Positions 26,283 to 35,520 of a stretch of 64,000 nt of DNA are shown one piece after another. Both the position numbers and the translations under genes were made by a program. Source of the DNA: Bacteroidota bacterium (GTDB taxonomy: Bacteria; Bacteroidota; Bacteroidia; Chitinophagales; Chitinophagaceae); contig JAIUNV010000002.1 of NCBI GenBank assembly GCA_020161435.1, positions 310,001 through 374,000 on the forward strand, read 5' to 3'. How positions within the stretch are numbered: position 1 is the stretch's first letter; every line of letters starts with the position of its first letter. The notes beneath the pieces were generated by a model that ran no database searches, was not told the DNA's origin, and saw only the letters and a list, made by a program, of their open reading frames with translations.

Positions 26283-26295
26283 AACATACCCACCC

Positions 26296-27069
26296 ATGAA
26301 AAATAATGCGCAATATGAATTCTCCCGTTACGCAGATATAAAACGCCTTCATTTTATATTGGATGCTATTCGCAAAAACATTGGCGATAGCGGCACCGTG
26401 CTCGATGTAGGTTGTGGCAATGGCGTTATCAGTCGCTTTATTGGCAGCCACGGATATAATGTATTGGGCGTAGACGTAAGCGATAAAACCATTGCCAAAG
26501 CATCGGCTTTAAACAAACTGCCAAACGTACAGTTTATGGTAAAAAGTGCAGAAGCGCTGACTGCCGAGGGCAAAACATACGACGTGGTAATTTGCAGTGA
26601 AGTGCTGGAGCACCTGAGTGAACCGACAAAGTTGCTCGCTGTGCTACACGAAGCCATTAAAGACAATGGCATTTTGGTGGTAACCGTGCCCAATGGCATG
26701 GGCCCCAGAGAAGTGTTGGTTACAAAACCTGTCATCAACATGCAGAAAAAACAGAATGCTACCTGGCGGTTTACCAACCGGGTAAAGAAACTACTTGGCT
26801 ATAGTGGCACTACCACACAATCCAGCGCCGACAACCTTGATCACATTCAGTTTTTCACCCAAAAAGATTTGGAAAAAATGGCTGCCGAAACTGGCTTTGC
26901 CATCACTGCTTTTGGCAACAGCAATTTTATTGATGATGTATTTCCATTTTCATTGGTGACCAAAAAATCGGGATTGCTGCAAAAAGTAGATGGCAAGCTG
27001 GCCGACTATCTGCCACATGCTTTGGCAGGTGGTTTTTTCACTGTCTGGAAAAAACAATCCGCAGCTTAA
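26296..27069 (+). CDS. Class I SAM-dependent methyltransferase
   Basis: A 257-residue protein with the Rossmann methyltransferase motif VLDVGCGNGVISRF (motif I), VLGVDVSDKTI (acidic end of strand 2) and VVICSEVLEHLSEP (motif II). The pattern is that of the Methyltransf_11/UbiG-like group, but the gene lies between two EPS glycosyltransferase genes, so O-methylation of a sugar or chain-end modification is likelier than quinone synthesis. An upstream in-frame start (26245) lies inside the GT4 gene and is rejected in favour of ATG 26296. Confidence 0.82.
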   Translation: MKNNAQYEFSRYADIKRLHFILDAIRKNIGDSGTVLDVGCGNGVISRFIGSHGYNVLGVDVSDKTIAKASALNKLPNVQFMVKSAEALTAEGKTYDVVICSEVLEHLSEPTKLLAVLHEAIKDNGILVVTVPNGMGPREVLVTKPVINMQKKQNATWRFTNRVKKLLGYSGTTTQSSADNLDHIQFFTQKDLEKMAAETGFAITAFGNSNFIDDVFPFSLVTKKSGLLQKVDGKLADYLPHALAGGFFTVWKKQSAA

Positions 27070-27084
27070 GACGACAACCTCCTC

Positions 27085-28314
27085 ATGCATATTTTACAAC
27101 AGGTACTTCTTTGGCTTCTTTACCTTGTGCAAGGGCTGCTGGCCTTTTATTTGGTCACACCATTGTTCATGCTGGCTGTGTATTGGGTAAGAAGAATCGT
27201 GCTGGGTAAAAACTACCGCCATCCTTTGCCCGTGTTGCACAATCGTGATTTTTCTTTTGGACTTATTATTACGGCACATCAGGACACCCGATTTATAGAC
27301 CCGCTTGTAGATTCCATTCTCAAGCAAACGCATCCTCATTTCAAAGCGTATGTAGTAGCCGATGATTGTGATATCAGCAACCTGCACTTTACTGATGAAA
27401 GAGTACAAGTACTTCGCCCCGCTCCTGCCCTGCATGCAAAAATTAAATCCATTCAATACGCATTAGATCATTTTGATGACAGCCTCGATGCTGTGATTAT
27501 TTTGGATGTAGACAGCTTGTTGCACCCCAATTTTCTGGCAGAACTGAACCGCTTTTTTCAGGCGGGCTATCTGGCTGTGCAGGCCAATTTTAAAGCCAAA
27601 AACACCAATACATCTTTTGCTAAAATGGATGCCATTGGCGACATATTCAACTTCTTCCTCGAACGCAAAATGCGTATGGACATTGGCTTTTCGGCCGCCA
27701 TTTGGGGTTCGGGCGTAGCGGTACACATTCCTTTGTACAAAGAAGTAGAGTACAAACATTTTCTTGGCGGCTTTGATAAAAAACTACAAGCCCATTTGGT
27801 GCAACGGGTACCACAAATTGGTTTTGCAGAACACGCTATTATTTATGATGAAAAAATAACGGATGGCAAGGCCTTGGAAAAACAACGTACCCGCTGGATT
27901 CATGCACAGTTTAAGTACATGAAATATGGATGGGAAGTGTTGATGACCGGCATGAAGCGATTAAATGCAAACCTCATCTACTTTGCATTGATGCTGTTGC
28001 GACCTCCTTTGTTTATGGTGGTTGGTGCTGGCTTATTCCTGACTGCCATAGCCGCATTTGTCAGCTGGACGATGTTTTTTGTGTGGGCTTCAATCATGCT
28101 GGCATTTTTTGTGGGCATTGCCGGCATTGTAGCCACACATACCAGTAACAGTGCCATGCGTAGGCATGTTTGGATGCTTCCTGCCTTTGCTTTTCGTCAG
28201 CTGCTTTCGTTGTTGAAAATAAAGCGGGCTTCTAAAAGTTTTTTGAAAACAGAACACACCAATGTAGTGTACATAGAAGAAGTGCTTGCTGCAGAAAAGC
28301 AACAAGCACTTTAA
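27085..28314 (+). CDS. Membrane GT2 of the processive type (QRTRW motif)
   Basis: A 409-residue membrane glycosyltransferase with an N-terminal pair of hydrophobic helices and two or three more after residue 290. The catalytic motifs are VVADDCDIS, VIILDVDSLLHP (DxD) and KQRTRWIHAQF. The last is the Q/RxxRW motif of cellulose, chitin and hyaluronan synthases, so the protein could polymerise sugar processively or add single residues at the membrane. It is the last gene of the plus-strand arm, with its 3' end overlapping a hairpin and facing a lipoprotein gene. Confidence 0.8.
   Translation: MHILQQVLLWLLYLVQGLLAFYLVTPLFMLAVYWVRRIVLGKNYRHPLPVLHNRDFSFGLIITAHQDTRFIDPLVDSILKQTHPHFKAYVVADDCDISNLHFTDERVQVLRPAPALHAKIKSIQYALDHFDDSLDAVIILDVDSLLHPNFLAELNRFFQAGYLAVQANFKAKNTNTSFAKMDAIGDIFNFFLERKMRMDIGFSAAIWGSGVAVHIPLYKEVEYKHFLGGFDKKLQAHLVQRVPQIGFAEHAIIYDEKITDGKALEKQRTRWIHAQFKYMKYGWEVLMTGMKRLNANLIYFALMLLRPPLFMVVGAGLFLTAIAAFVSWTMFFVWASIMLAFFVGIAGIVATHTSNSAMRRHVWMLPAFAFRQLLSLLKIKRASKSFLKTEHTNVVYIEEVLAAEKQQAL
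28280..28311. terminator. Inverted repeat at the end of the GT2 gene
   Basis: Nine-base arms (AAGTGCTTG and CAAGCACTT) with a 14-base spacer lie inside the last codons of the GT2 gene, between two convergent genes. There is no long T run, so its activity as a terminator is uncertain. Confidence 0.4.
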
Positions 28315-28317
28315 ATG

Positions 28318-28788
28318 TTATTCGCCACCAGAAACGGCGTATCGTTTCAGTGTTGTCAAACTCAACGACTCATCTTTTACCGACACTTCTTTGTATTCTC
28401 TGTATACTCCGTCCTGATCATAAAAGCCAAGGATGCAACTGTATTCAGATTTGCCGGGTTTTATCTCCACTCTCGGCTCTTTGCCCAGGTTGGGAATGCG
28501 AAGTGTATCCTCTCCTTTTACTTCCTGATACTGCATCGACAGCTTGTATTGAAAGCGATTGGGTGTTTCATACAACTGCACCCTGAAGTACCAATTGTTC
28601 AATTCGTTCGGAATCTTTTTCTCGAAACTGGCAACAGGCTTTGGATTGACGTTGTCTCTAACGAGTGACAGCGCCGTTTCGCTGGGTGCGTTGGTAGAAT
28701 CAGCTATATCCGCTGATCCGGATTGACTATTGCCGCCGCATGCAGCACAAACAATAGCAAACACAAATGGGATGGTGAGTTTCTTCAT
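28318..28788 (-). CDS. Small lipoprotein of unknown function
   Basis: A 156-residue protein with a lipoprotein signal peptide. The hydrophobic core FVFAIVCAACGG contains a lipobox (CAAC-type), so the mature protein would start at a lipidated cysteine, followed by a Gly/Ser/Asp-rich linker. The remainder has alternating beta-type strands with aromatic residues and no recognised motif. It is presumably anchored to the inner leaflet of the outer membrane or to the inner membrane. It is convergent with the GT2 gene and separated by 39 bp from the exonuclease gene, which may share its transcript. No family recognised. Confidence 0.7.
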   Translation of the reverse strand: MKKLTIPFVFAIVCAACGGNSQSGSADIADSTNAPSETALSLVRDNVNPKPVASFEKKIPNELNNWYFRVQLYETPNRFQYKLSMQYQEVKGEDTLRIPNLGKEPRVEIKPGKSEYSCILGFYDQDGVYREYKEVSVKDESLSLTTLKRYAVSGGE

Positions 28789-28827
28789 GTCTCAAAAAAA
28801 ATAAAAAAACATGAAGTGCATCAGAGA

Positions 28828-30162
28828 TTAACAATTCAGCACACACTGCTCAGGATGTGCATCGGCAAATCGAAACAACATGGCTCTTATGTATTCATTA
28901 TCGGAACAGATATGCCAGTTGAAAGCTGTACGATCAATGGGCACTATATGCTGCGGAATGGTAGCCCATCCTGTAAACAATCCTTTTTCGATGGAATACA
29001 ACACCGTGGCGGGTTCGCCTTTTTCTGTTTCGCCCCACTCGTACATCACGCAGGTGGGCAACTGCTCTTGCAAAAAATCAATGGCTGCTTCCATCTTGCC
29101 GTTGTGTTGTTCGTAATGTTCTGCCGGCTCTTGTACTTGCCCGGTTACAAACAAGAGTTGCTCGTTGATATCAAATTGCTGCATGAGTTTTCGGCCCAAC
29201 ATATAGCCTTCTTCAGAACGGTGAAAACTAGCAATGGCAGGTAAATTCTTTTTGCGTTTTTCTACGGCCAACCGCATAAATCCACGCTGGTCATGCAGGG
29301 CATACAAGCCATAGAGTTGCACCGGTCTTTTTTGGCTGCGGTTGTACAATGGCCAAATTCTTTTGATCTCCAGTTCTTCCAGCACCAATGCATGCATTTC
29401 AGTAAGGCAGGCTTTGTATTCAATGTTGTGGATGAGCCGGATGAAATCCTGCTTGCGTTTGCTACCGCTGTTGTTGGCAAAATGGCTGCGTACCCGGTAT
29501 TTCAAATTTTTAGCCTTGCCTACATACACCACTTTGCCCTGCTGGTCTTTGAAATAATATACGCCGGGACAAAATGGCAACTGATGCAATTGCTCTGCGG
29601 GCACATGCATGGGCAAATACGTATCGGGTGTTTTGCCTTTCAGAAAATGTTGCAAATGCTTTTGCTCTGGGTCGTTGGCCAGCAAATGTTCGAACAGTTC
29701 TACCGTGGCCATGGCATCACCACCGGCACGGTGTCGGTTGCTGATGTCGATACCTACACTCCGGCACAAATTGCCCAAACTATACGATGGCAAACCCGGT
29801 ACCACTTTGCGGGCATAGCGAACGGTACACAGCTTTTTTGCCTGCCACTGATAGCCGTTCATTTGTAAATGATGGTGCAGAAAAGAAAAATCGAAATTGA
29901 CATTGTGTGCCACAAACACCCGCCCTTGCAACAAACGAAAAATGCGGTCGGCTACTTCGGGAAATGTCGGTGCATCGGCCAGCATGTAATTGCTGATGCC
30001 GGTAAGTGCTGTAATGTAAGCCGGTATGTGTTGCTCTGGATTGATGAGGGTTTCAAACCGGCCTTCTACCTCGAGGCCGTTGTGCAATACGATGGCTACT
30101 TCGGTAATACCGCCACTACTGGCATTGCCTCCGGTGGTTTCAATATCTACTATGGCATACAT
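28828..30162 (-). CDS. Exonuclease (DnaQ-like) fused to GIY-YIG endonuclease
   Basis: A 444-residue fusion. Residues 1-170 are a DEDDh 3'-5' exonuclease like DNA polymerase III epsilon: VDIETTGG (Asp, Glu), HNVNFDFSFL (Asp), and HRAGGDAMATVELF (His, Asp). From about residue 200 a GIY-YIG domain follows: PGVYYFKDQQGKVVYVGKAKNLKYR, resembling the N-terminal domain of UvrC. The rest resembles the UvrC-associated region without the helix-hairpin-helix part. Such proteins are known in Bacteroidota as Cho/UvrC-like repair nucleases. It probably cuts and trims damaged DNA; its role in this species is not established. No EPS link. Confidence 0.88.
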   Translation of the reverse strand: MYAIVDIETTGGNASSGGITEVAIVLHNGLEVEGRFETLINPEQHIPAYITALTGISNYMLADAPTFPEVADRIFRLLQGRVFVAHNVNFDFSFLHHHLQMNGYQWQAKKLCTVRYARKVVPGLPSYSLGNLCRSVGIDISNRHRAGGDAMATVELFEHLLANDPEQKHLQHFLKGKTPDTYLPMHVPAEQLHQLPFCPGVYYFKDQQGKVVYVGKAKNLKYRVRSHFANNSGSKRKQDFIRLIHNIEYKACLTEMHALVLEELEIKRIWPLYNRSQKRPVQLYGLYALHDQRGFMRLAVEKRKKNLPAIASFHRSEEGYMLGRKLMQQFDINEQLLFVTGQVQEPAEHYEQHNGKMEAAIDFLQEQLPTCVMYEWGETEKGEPATVLYSIEKGLFTGWATIPQHIVPIDRTAFNWHICSDNEYIRAMLFRFADAHPEQCVLNC

Positions 30163-30221
30163 GTGCCACGAAGATAATGCTAAAGGTTTTAGTTTGTGGC
30201 TTATGCGTAGGATGAATAAAT

Positions 30222-30330
30222 GGGGACGCAGATAATGGGACGCGGATTGAAAGGATGTAATGGATTTACGCAGATGAAAAATAAACTTCGAGCCCTCTGT
30301 GTCCTCTGTGCGAAATTGTTGCCATAAAGC
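30222..30330. repeat. Dispersed intergenic repeat, copy A
   Basis: The string GGGACGCGGATT followed by GGATTTACGCAGAT occurs here. A closely similar string occurs at 47653-47698 (GGGACGCGGATT, then GGATTTTCACGGATT), and a related one at 44924-44990. It lies between the exonuclease and methyltransferase genes and has no open frame. The unit looks like a dispersed intergenic repeat, but no search was run. Confidence 0.4.
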
Positions 30331-30395
30331 GATGCAGATGAAGGGAGTGACACAACTTGGACGCCACAGGGCTCAACTGCTCGTACCCAAAAAAA

Positions 30396-31301
30396 CTAAG
30401 CTTGCTTTTGCAGCCAGTACACTTGTGAGCTGCAGGTGCCGGGGTGGCGATACGCATGCCACACGCTGCGCAATCCCGCCAAAAATGCGGCGGGCAAATT
30501 GCCTTTGCCCTGCTGGTATTGTTCGCTGAGCATGGCGATGTAAAAAGCATCAAGCCACATGGGCTGTATTTTTTTTACCACAAAACCATGCTGACGAGCC
30601 AGCACTTCAATACTGGCTGGGGTAAAATGATAGAGGTGACGCGGCACATCGTAAGCAGCCCAATGGCGGCCATATTGCTGTGCGTCTTTACTGAGGTAGT
30701 TGGGCACGGCAATCATGAGGGTTCCATCGGCTTTGAGGCAATGCTGAAAAGCATTGAGATAGCCATGCAAATCATGAATGTGTTCGAGCACATGCCACAT
30801 GGTGATGGCATCAAACTGCTGCGCCGGCATGTGGTACAATGCTGCTGGATCTTGCGGCTGCAGCTGGTATAAGCGTTGAGCATTGGCCCTTGCGGTGGCA
30901 TCGGGCTCCAGACCGGTAACCTGCCAACCCGCCTGCTGCATGGCATGCAAAAAAGCACCGGTACCGCAGCCCACATCCAGCAATTGGCCGGTGCGCCGCT
31001 GTGTCGCCCGTTGTACATCTTTCCGTTTTTTGGCCAGTGTGTAAGTACGGGCCAGCTTGTAGAGTTTGCTGATGAGGCCTTTGTCGGTATCGCTGTGCGA
31101 AATGTAACTGTCGGATTGGTAGTAAGGACCGATATGCGCAGCATCGGGTACGGACTGCGTAAACCGCACGGTACAATCGGCACATGCTGCAATGGAAAAC
31201 TGCTCGCCACTCACGGTGTAATCCTTGCAGGACATAACATGGGCAATGCGGCTGCTGCCACACACCGGACAAGAAGTATACTCAACTACAGATACAGACA
31301 T
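30396..31301 (-). CDS. Methyltransferase with N-terminal zinc ribbon
   Basis: A 301-residue protein. The N-terminus has a four-cysteine zinc ribbon, CPVCG then ACADC about 25 residues later. It is followed by a class I methyltransferase domain with LLDVGCGTGAFLHAM (motif I), VTGLEPD (strand 2 acidic end) and ITMWHVLEHIHD (motif II). Such proteins often act on sugars or lipid-linked intermediates, but a specific substrate is not visible. ATG 31301 is preferred over a TTG three codons earlier. A TACATTTG element ends 7 bp before the ATG, so the mRNA may be nearly leaderless. It is not directly linked to the EPS arm. Confidence 0.8.
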   Translation of the reverse strand: MSVSVVEYTSCPVCGSSRIAHVMSCKDYTVSGEQFSIAACADCTVRFTQSVPDAAHIGPYYQSDSYISHSDTDKGLISKLYKLARTYTLAKKRKDVQRATQRRTGQLLDVGCGTGAFLHAMQQAGWQVTGLEPDATARANAQRLYQLQPQDPAALYHMPAQQFDAITMWHVLEHIHDLHGYLNAFQHCLKADGTLMIAVPNYLSKDAQQYGRHWAAYDVPRHLYHFTPASIEVLARQHGFVVKKIQPMWLDAFYIAMLSEQYQQGKGNLPAAFLAGLRSVWHAYRHPGTCSSQVYWLQKQA

Positions 31302-31307
31302 GGTGCG

Positions 31308-31315
31308 CAAATGTA
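31308..31315 (-). promoter_or_regulatory. Candidate -7 element of the Zn-ribbon methyltransferase
   Basis: On the minus strand this reads TACATTTG, an exact match to the Bacteroidota TAnnTTTG -7 consensus. The start codon at 31301 is only six bases downstream, so transcription from here would give a leaderless or near-leaderless mRNA. No good -33 element was found. Confidence 0.4.
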
Positions 31316-31470
31316 GGATTTGAGAGCACAGAAAAAGGCAATGGCCACAGGCAAATAATGTGCGGAATTGTACAAGCCAATTTGTTGCTTACACAACAGC
31401 AGGTTTTTACATTTTATTTGTGTGTATTTGGTGTATTGCGGGCATCTGTTGCAACGACTAACGTAGTATT

Positions 31471-31482
31471 TTGCGTACGCAA
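31471..31482. promoter_or_regulatory. Perfect 12-bp palindrome before the DUF58 start
   Basis: TTGCGTACGCAA is a perfect palindrome ending five bases before the ATG of the DUF58 gene, in the space expected for promoter or ribosome binding site. It could be an operator or a small mRNA hairpin that limits translation. Confidence 0.35.
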
Positions 31483-31487
31483 TATTT

Positions 31488-32858
31488 ATGAACCATCCCA
31501 CCTGGCGCCAGCGCCTGTCATACTTCTCCCTTTTTGTACCGGTACGGCTCTATCTGTTGCTGTTTGTATTGGCCACGGCCATAGCCTGGTGGTGGCTGCA
31601 ACGCCAGTTACCTACCGATCCATCTTTTACCGGCTCCTTGTTGCAACTGCTCATTAAAGCAGCTTTTAGTGCCGTGTTAGTGCTCATTGCTTTTTGCCTC
31701 ACCACTACACTGCTGCCGTTTTTGTGGCTGGCATGGCACATCAAAAAAAGGCGGGTGCAGGTAAACATTGCCCATGCCGAAGATGGCGACGATTATGGTG
31801 GCCGTAAAATCACGATTCAAATTCAACCCTTATGGCAGCCGCTGTTTGGTTTTTTGAGATACCGTTTGTTGTACGATGGCATCAAATTGTCGCCCAAATT
31901 TTCGCTGGTGAGCAATAGCCAGCAAAAGGGTTGGTTTACTTCGCAAAAAGCCGGTTGGTATTATTGGCCTTTGCCCGCCATTCGGGAGTATGATATTGAG
32001 CAAATGCTGGTGTACTTCGAAGACCTGTTTCAGTTTTTCAGTTTCAGTTTGCGGATACCGGTGAAGCAATCTTTTTACACCAAACCCCGCCAGCGGGAGC
32101 AGGAAACAGCCATGGTGTCGCCACAGCGAACCGAGCAGGAAAACGTGCGGATAGAAGAACTGAAACGCATAGAAGGCGAATACATCAACTACAAAAACTT
32201 TGAAGACAACGACGATGTACGGCGCATTGTGTGGAAGATTTACGCCAAAAACAAAGAGCTCGTGGTACGCATACCCGAGATACTCGACCCATACGCTTCG
32301 CACATTTACATGTACACCAGTTTTTTTGACAGCCTTGGTATGGATGATAACTACCTCGTCAATACACGTGGGTTAGATCATTTCAAAATCAGCTGCTGGA
32401 GCCTGTACAGCCAGTTGCAAAAAGCGGGGCGTTTGGTAAAACTCATTCCCGACCAACTGCTGCCCAACCGCAATTTTGCGAATGCGCAGCAAGCCACGGA
32501 GTACAATTTATCGGCCAGCAACTGGCACCACGAATACGACCTGTTGAGTGTGGTACCTTCCAAAGGCCATGCATTGATTTGTTTTTCAAGCCTGAGCAGC
32601 CCGCAACAGCTGGACCAACTGCTGCAACGCCAACAACAAAAAGCGACGCTGGTGTTTGTAGAGTTGAGCAAAGGCATGCCCAAGCGGCAAATAGGCAAAT
32701 GGTTGCGCTGGATTTTTATTAAACCAGAAGGCAATTTTGAGAAACAAGGTTTTACAGAAATTGGGAAATACAGTACGCTGAAACAACTAAAAGACAATGA
32801 AGCACTGCTGCTGCAAATACTGCAAAAGCATGGTGCCGATGCATTGAGAATTGGATAA
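31488..32858 (+). CDS. DUF58 domain protein
   Basis: A 456-residue protein with two hydrophobic segments in the first 90 residues and a large soluble C-terminal part. The segment NFEDNDDVRRIVWKIYAKN is the DUF58 core, where the family has a 'GDDxRxIxW' pattern; here the first Gly is replaced by Asn. The C-terminal part would resemble a von Willebrand A-like fold. DUF58 proteins are known as partners of MoxR ATPases and transglutaminase-like membrane proteins, all of which follow here in one direction with 3, 25 and 10 bp gaps. It is probably part of an envelope-maintenance system; the biochemical role is unknown. Confidence 0.82.
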   Translation: MNHPTWRQRLSYFSLFVPVRLYLLLFVLATAIAWWWLQRQLPTDPSFTGSLLQLLIKAAFSAVLVLIAFCLTTTLLPFLWLAWHIKKRRVQVNIAHAEDGDDYGGRKITIQIQPLWQPLFGFLRYRLLYDGIKLSPKFSLVSNSQQKGWFTSQKAGWYYWPLPAIREYDIEQMLVYFEDLFQFFSFSLRIPVKQSFYTKPRQREQETAMVSPQRTEQENVRIEELKRIEGEYINYKNFEDNDDVRRIVWKIYAKNKELVVRIPEILDPYASHIYMYTSFFDSLGMDDNYLVNTRGLDHFKISCWSLYSQLQKAGRLVKLIPDQLLPNRNFANAQQATEYNLSASNWHHEYDLLSVVPSKGHALICFSSLSSPQQLDQLLQRQQQKATLVFVELSKGMPKRQIGKWLRWIFIKPEGNFEKQGFTEIGKYSTLKQLKDNEALLLQILQKHGADALRIG

Positions 32859-32861
32859 GGC

Positions 32862-35495
32862 ATGATGCAACTGAAACAATACACGTTTAGAAAAGAAGCT
32901 GCCCTGTACCTGCTGCTTGGCCTGCCGACAATTGCGGTAGTGGGCTATGCCATTTTCGAAGCCAACCAATATTTTTCTTTTTTGCAAAATGGCTGGCGCA
33001 TGCAAACACTCGAGTTTGCATTGGGCATGCTGGCGGCCTTCTCTTTGTTCCTCCGCAGGTTTCGTTTTTTACCCATCAGCTTGGTATTGCTGGCCATTGT
33101 AGCCGGCACCGGCTTGCTGGTAGAAACCCAACTCACCGGCGAAATGGACGCGTATTTCTGGAGTGTAAAATTTTATACTGCAGCATTGTTTTTTGGTACG
33201 GGCTGGATAGCAGGATACGGTTTTGCCAGGGCCCGTTTTTTCAGCGTTGTGTGGTCGGTTTTGCTGTTGGCTGCAATGGCTGTGGTAGTAGCAACCACTG
33301 CATCATTGCAAAGCAACATGGTGATAGCCTTGTATGCCCCTACTTTGGCATATAGCTTTTACATCATTTACATCAGTGAGTTGCTGCGCAACATCAACAC
33401 CCGAGAGCCGGCACTGTTTTGGAAAGTGGCCCGCCGCATGTTGGGTTTTATGGCCTTAATGATATTGCTGATAGCCGGTTTGCTCTATTGGCTGAAGCCG
33501 CAATATGAAGGCGTAGAAAAAGAATGGAGCCAGCAACAACCCAAAGAAGGCAACAACAAAGGCAGTGGCATGACGCACAACGATGGCAGCGGCACCACCA
33601 CCAACCAAGGCATGGGATTGTCGGCTTTCAACAACAAAGCCAATAAAGACTCAGTGGTGTTTGTAGCCAAACTCGACAACTTTTTTGTAGATGGCAAAAC
33701 ACCCAACCCGCTGTATTTCATCACCGATTACTACAGCAAGTTTGATATAGAAACGCAAACTTTTGAAGTAGATAGCCTGCGGCCTTTCAATGACTTGTTT
33801 AGTCCGGATGTAAGCCAGATTCCGCTGTTCTTTACCAAGCAAGACACCAGCGTTTTGTACTCCGCAAACAATGGCAGAATGCGCCGCACAGCTACTGTTG
33901 AAGTGTACAAAAAACAACTCAGTGCCAGATTGTTTACCGCTCCATCCACCGCCTATTTTGTGCAGCCGATTTCGGTACCCGATGAAAACAAAGATGTGTA
34001 CCGCAGTGCCTATCGGGCCAAGATGATGGTGAGTGAACTGAACAGCGCCTACTTTGTGTACAACCCCGCCGGTGCTCAATGGCTGGAGCAGTTTCAGGAA
34101 GAACGCTTCCGCATACTGCGGGAAGCGCCAGACTACAGCCAAACGAATGCTGCATTTATGCAGTATTATACCAGCATGCCCTATGGCGAAGAATACGACA
34201 GCATAAGAGCTCTGGCAGCAAGCATTGTAACTGAAACCGGTGCCAACACAACCGTTGATAAAGCCATTGCTATCCGTGACTTCTTTATGCGCAAAGACGA
34301 AAACGGCCAGCCAACTTTTAAATACTCCGACAACCCCGGCGTACCCGGCATTCCGAGTGCCAACAAACTCACCTACTTTTTATTCGACAATAAGAAAGGT
34401 TACTGTGCTTATTATGCAGGTGCCACGTTGTTTCTCTTGCGTTCACTCGGCATACCCAGCCGCATTGCTACCGGCTTTATGACCATTGACCGAAGCAATA
34501 AAAATCCTGGCTGGTATTGGTTTTATGAAGACCAGGCGCATGCCTGGGTGCAGGTTTATTTTCCGGGTTATGGCTGGATAGATTTTGATACCACCGTGCC
34601 CGATGCCGAACAACAACAGGCACCACAACCCGACCAAACACCACCACTGGCTACGCAAACCGCTTGGCTGGTAGCCAACGGCACTGTAGTGAGCAAAGAT
34701 ACTGCAGCTAAAAAAGTAACCATGCAATTGGAGAAGATGTTGTACTGGGACCAGCCCTACGAACTAAACCCCACACAGCCCTGGCTGATGGATGTGAGTA
34801 TGGCAAAAATTACCCACGACACCGGTGTAGTGAGCCTGAGTGCATTGGAAAAAGGCCAACAGATTGTTGCGGTTTCTTATGCCAACACGTTCAAAGAAAT
34901 TGAACCAACAGAAGCGGATAACGCAACTACATTGCTGCAACGTTTTCCGACACCAGCACCGATTGATGAAATCAAAATCATGCTGACAGAAGAAGAAAAA
35001 GCAGCGCTGGATAAACAAGCTGTGCCAGATAAACCCACCGACTGGAATGCCGTTTGGCGCAACCTTGCCATTGGCACCGTTGCCGCGATTGTATTGTTGC
35101 TGGCATTTCCCTGGCTCATTTTCCGATACCTGCGTTTGAGAGCAGCCACAGCCGGCAAGCCAGCCACTCAACAATACTGGCGTTACCTCAGCATGATGTA
35201 TTACCTGCATCAAATGGGAATTGAAAAAACAGGTTTGTCACCCGTGCAGTTTGCCCGCCAACAAGTAGATGCACAATTTGGCACACAGCTCGAAAGCTTC
35301 ATGCAGGTATATCAAAAATTGAAATACAGCAAGCAAGCACTCAACAGCCGCGACCTGGAAATAGCAGCAGCTTGCTATCCTTCTACCCTTCACACAGTGA
35401 GCAAACAATTGCCATTCAAGCATCGTTTCTCACACATGCTCAACCTGCGCCGAAGCATCAGTTTCTTTAGTAAACCATCATTATACGCATCATAA
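32862..35495 (+). CDS. Transglutaminase-like membrane protein (TgpA family)
   Basis: An 877-residue protein with about six hydrophobic segments in residues 1-210, a long periplasmic region and one more helix near 730. The periplasmic part contains a transglutaminase-like core: KKGYCAYYAGATLFLLRSLG (catalytic Cys), DQAHAWVQVYFPGYGW (His) and WIDFDTTVPD (Asp). A Gln/Asn/Gly-rich linker is present near residues 225-265. The gene starts 3 bp after DUF58 and is followed by MoxR. TgpA-type proteins are thought to act on periplasmic peptides or proteins, but the substrate is not known. Confidence 0.85.
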   Translation: MMQLKQYTFRKEAALYLLLGLPTIAVVGYAIFEANQYFSFLQNGWRMQTLEFALGMLAAFSLFLRRFRFLPISLVLLAIVAGTGLLVETQLTGEMDAYFWSVKFYTAALFFGTGWIAGYGFARARFFSVVWSVLLLAAMAVVVATTASLQSNMVIALYAPTLAYSFYIIYISELLRNINTREPALFWKVARRMLGFMALMILLIAGLLYWLKPQYEGVEKEWSQQQPKEGNNKGSGMTHNDGSGTTTNQGMGLSAFNNKANKDSVVFVAKLDNFFVDGKTPNPLYFITDYYSKFDIETQTFEVDSLRPFNDLFSPDVSQIPLFFTKQDTSVLYSANNGRMRRTATVEVYKKQLSARLFTAPSTAYFVQPISVPDENKDVYRSAYRAKMMVSELNSAYFVYNPAGAQWLEQFQEERFRILREAPDYSQTNAAFMQYYTSMPYGEEYDSIRALAASIVTETGANTTVDKAIAIRDFFMRKDENGQPTFKYSDNPGVPGIPSANKLTYFLFDNKKGYCAYYAGATLFLLRSLGIPSRIATGFMTIDRSNKNPGWYWFYEDQAHAWVQVYFPGYGWIDFDTTVPDAEQQQAPQPDQTPPLATQTAWLVANGTVVSKDTAAKKVTMQLEKMLYWDQPYELNPTQPWLMDVSMAKITHDTGVVSLSALEKGQQIVAVSYANTFKEIEPTEADNATTLLQRFPTPAPIDEIKIMLTEEEKAALDKQAVPDKPTDWNAVWRNLAIGTVAAIVLLLAFPWLIFRYLRLRAATAGKPATQQYWRYLSMMYYLHQMGIEKTGLSPVQFARQQVDAQFGTQLESFMQVYQKLKYSKQALNSRDLEIAAACYPSTLHTVSKQLPFKHRFSHMLNLRRSISFFSKPSLYAS

Positions 35496-35520
35496 CCACC
35501 CGCCAATAAAACACAACACC

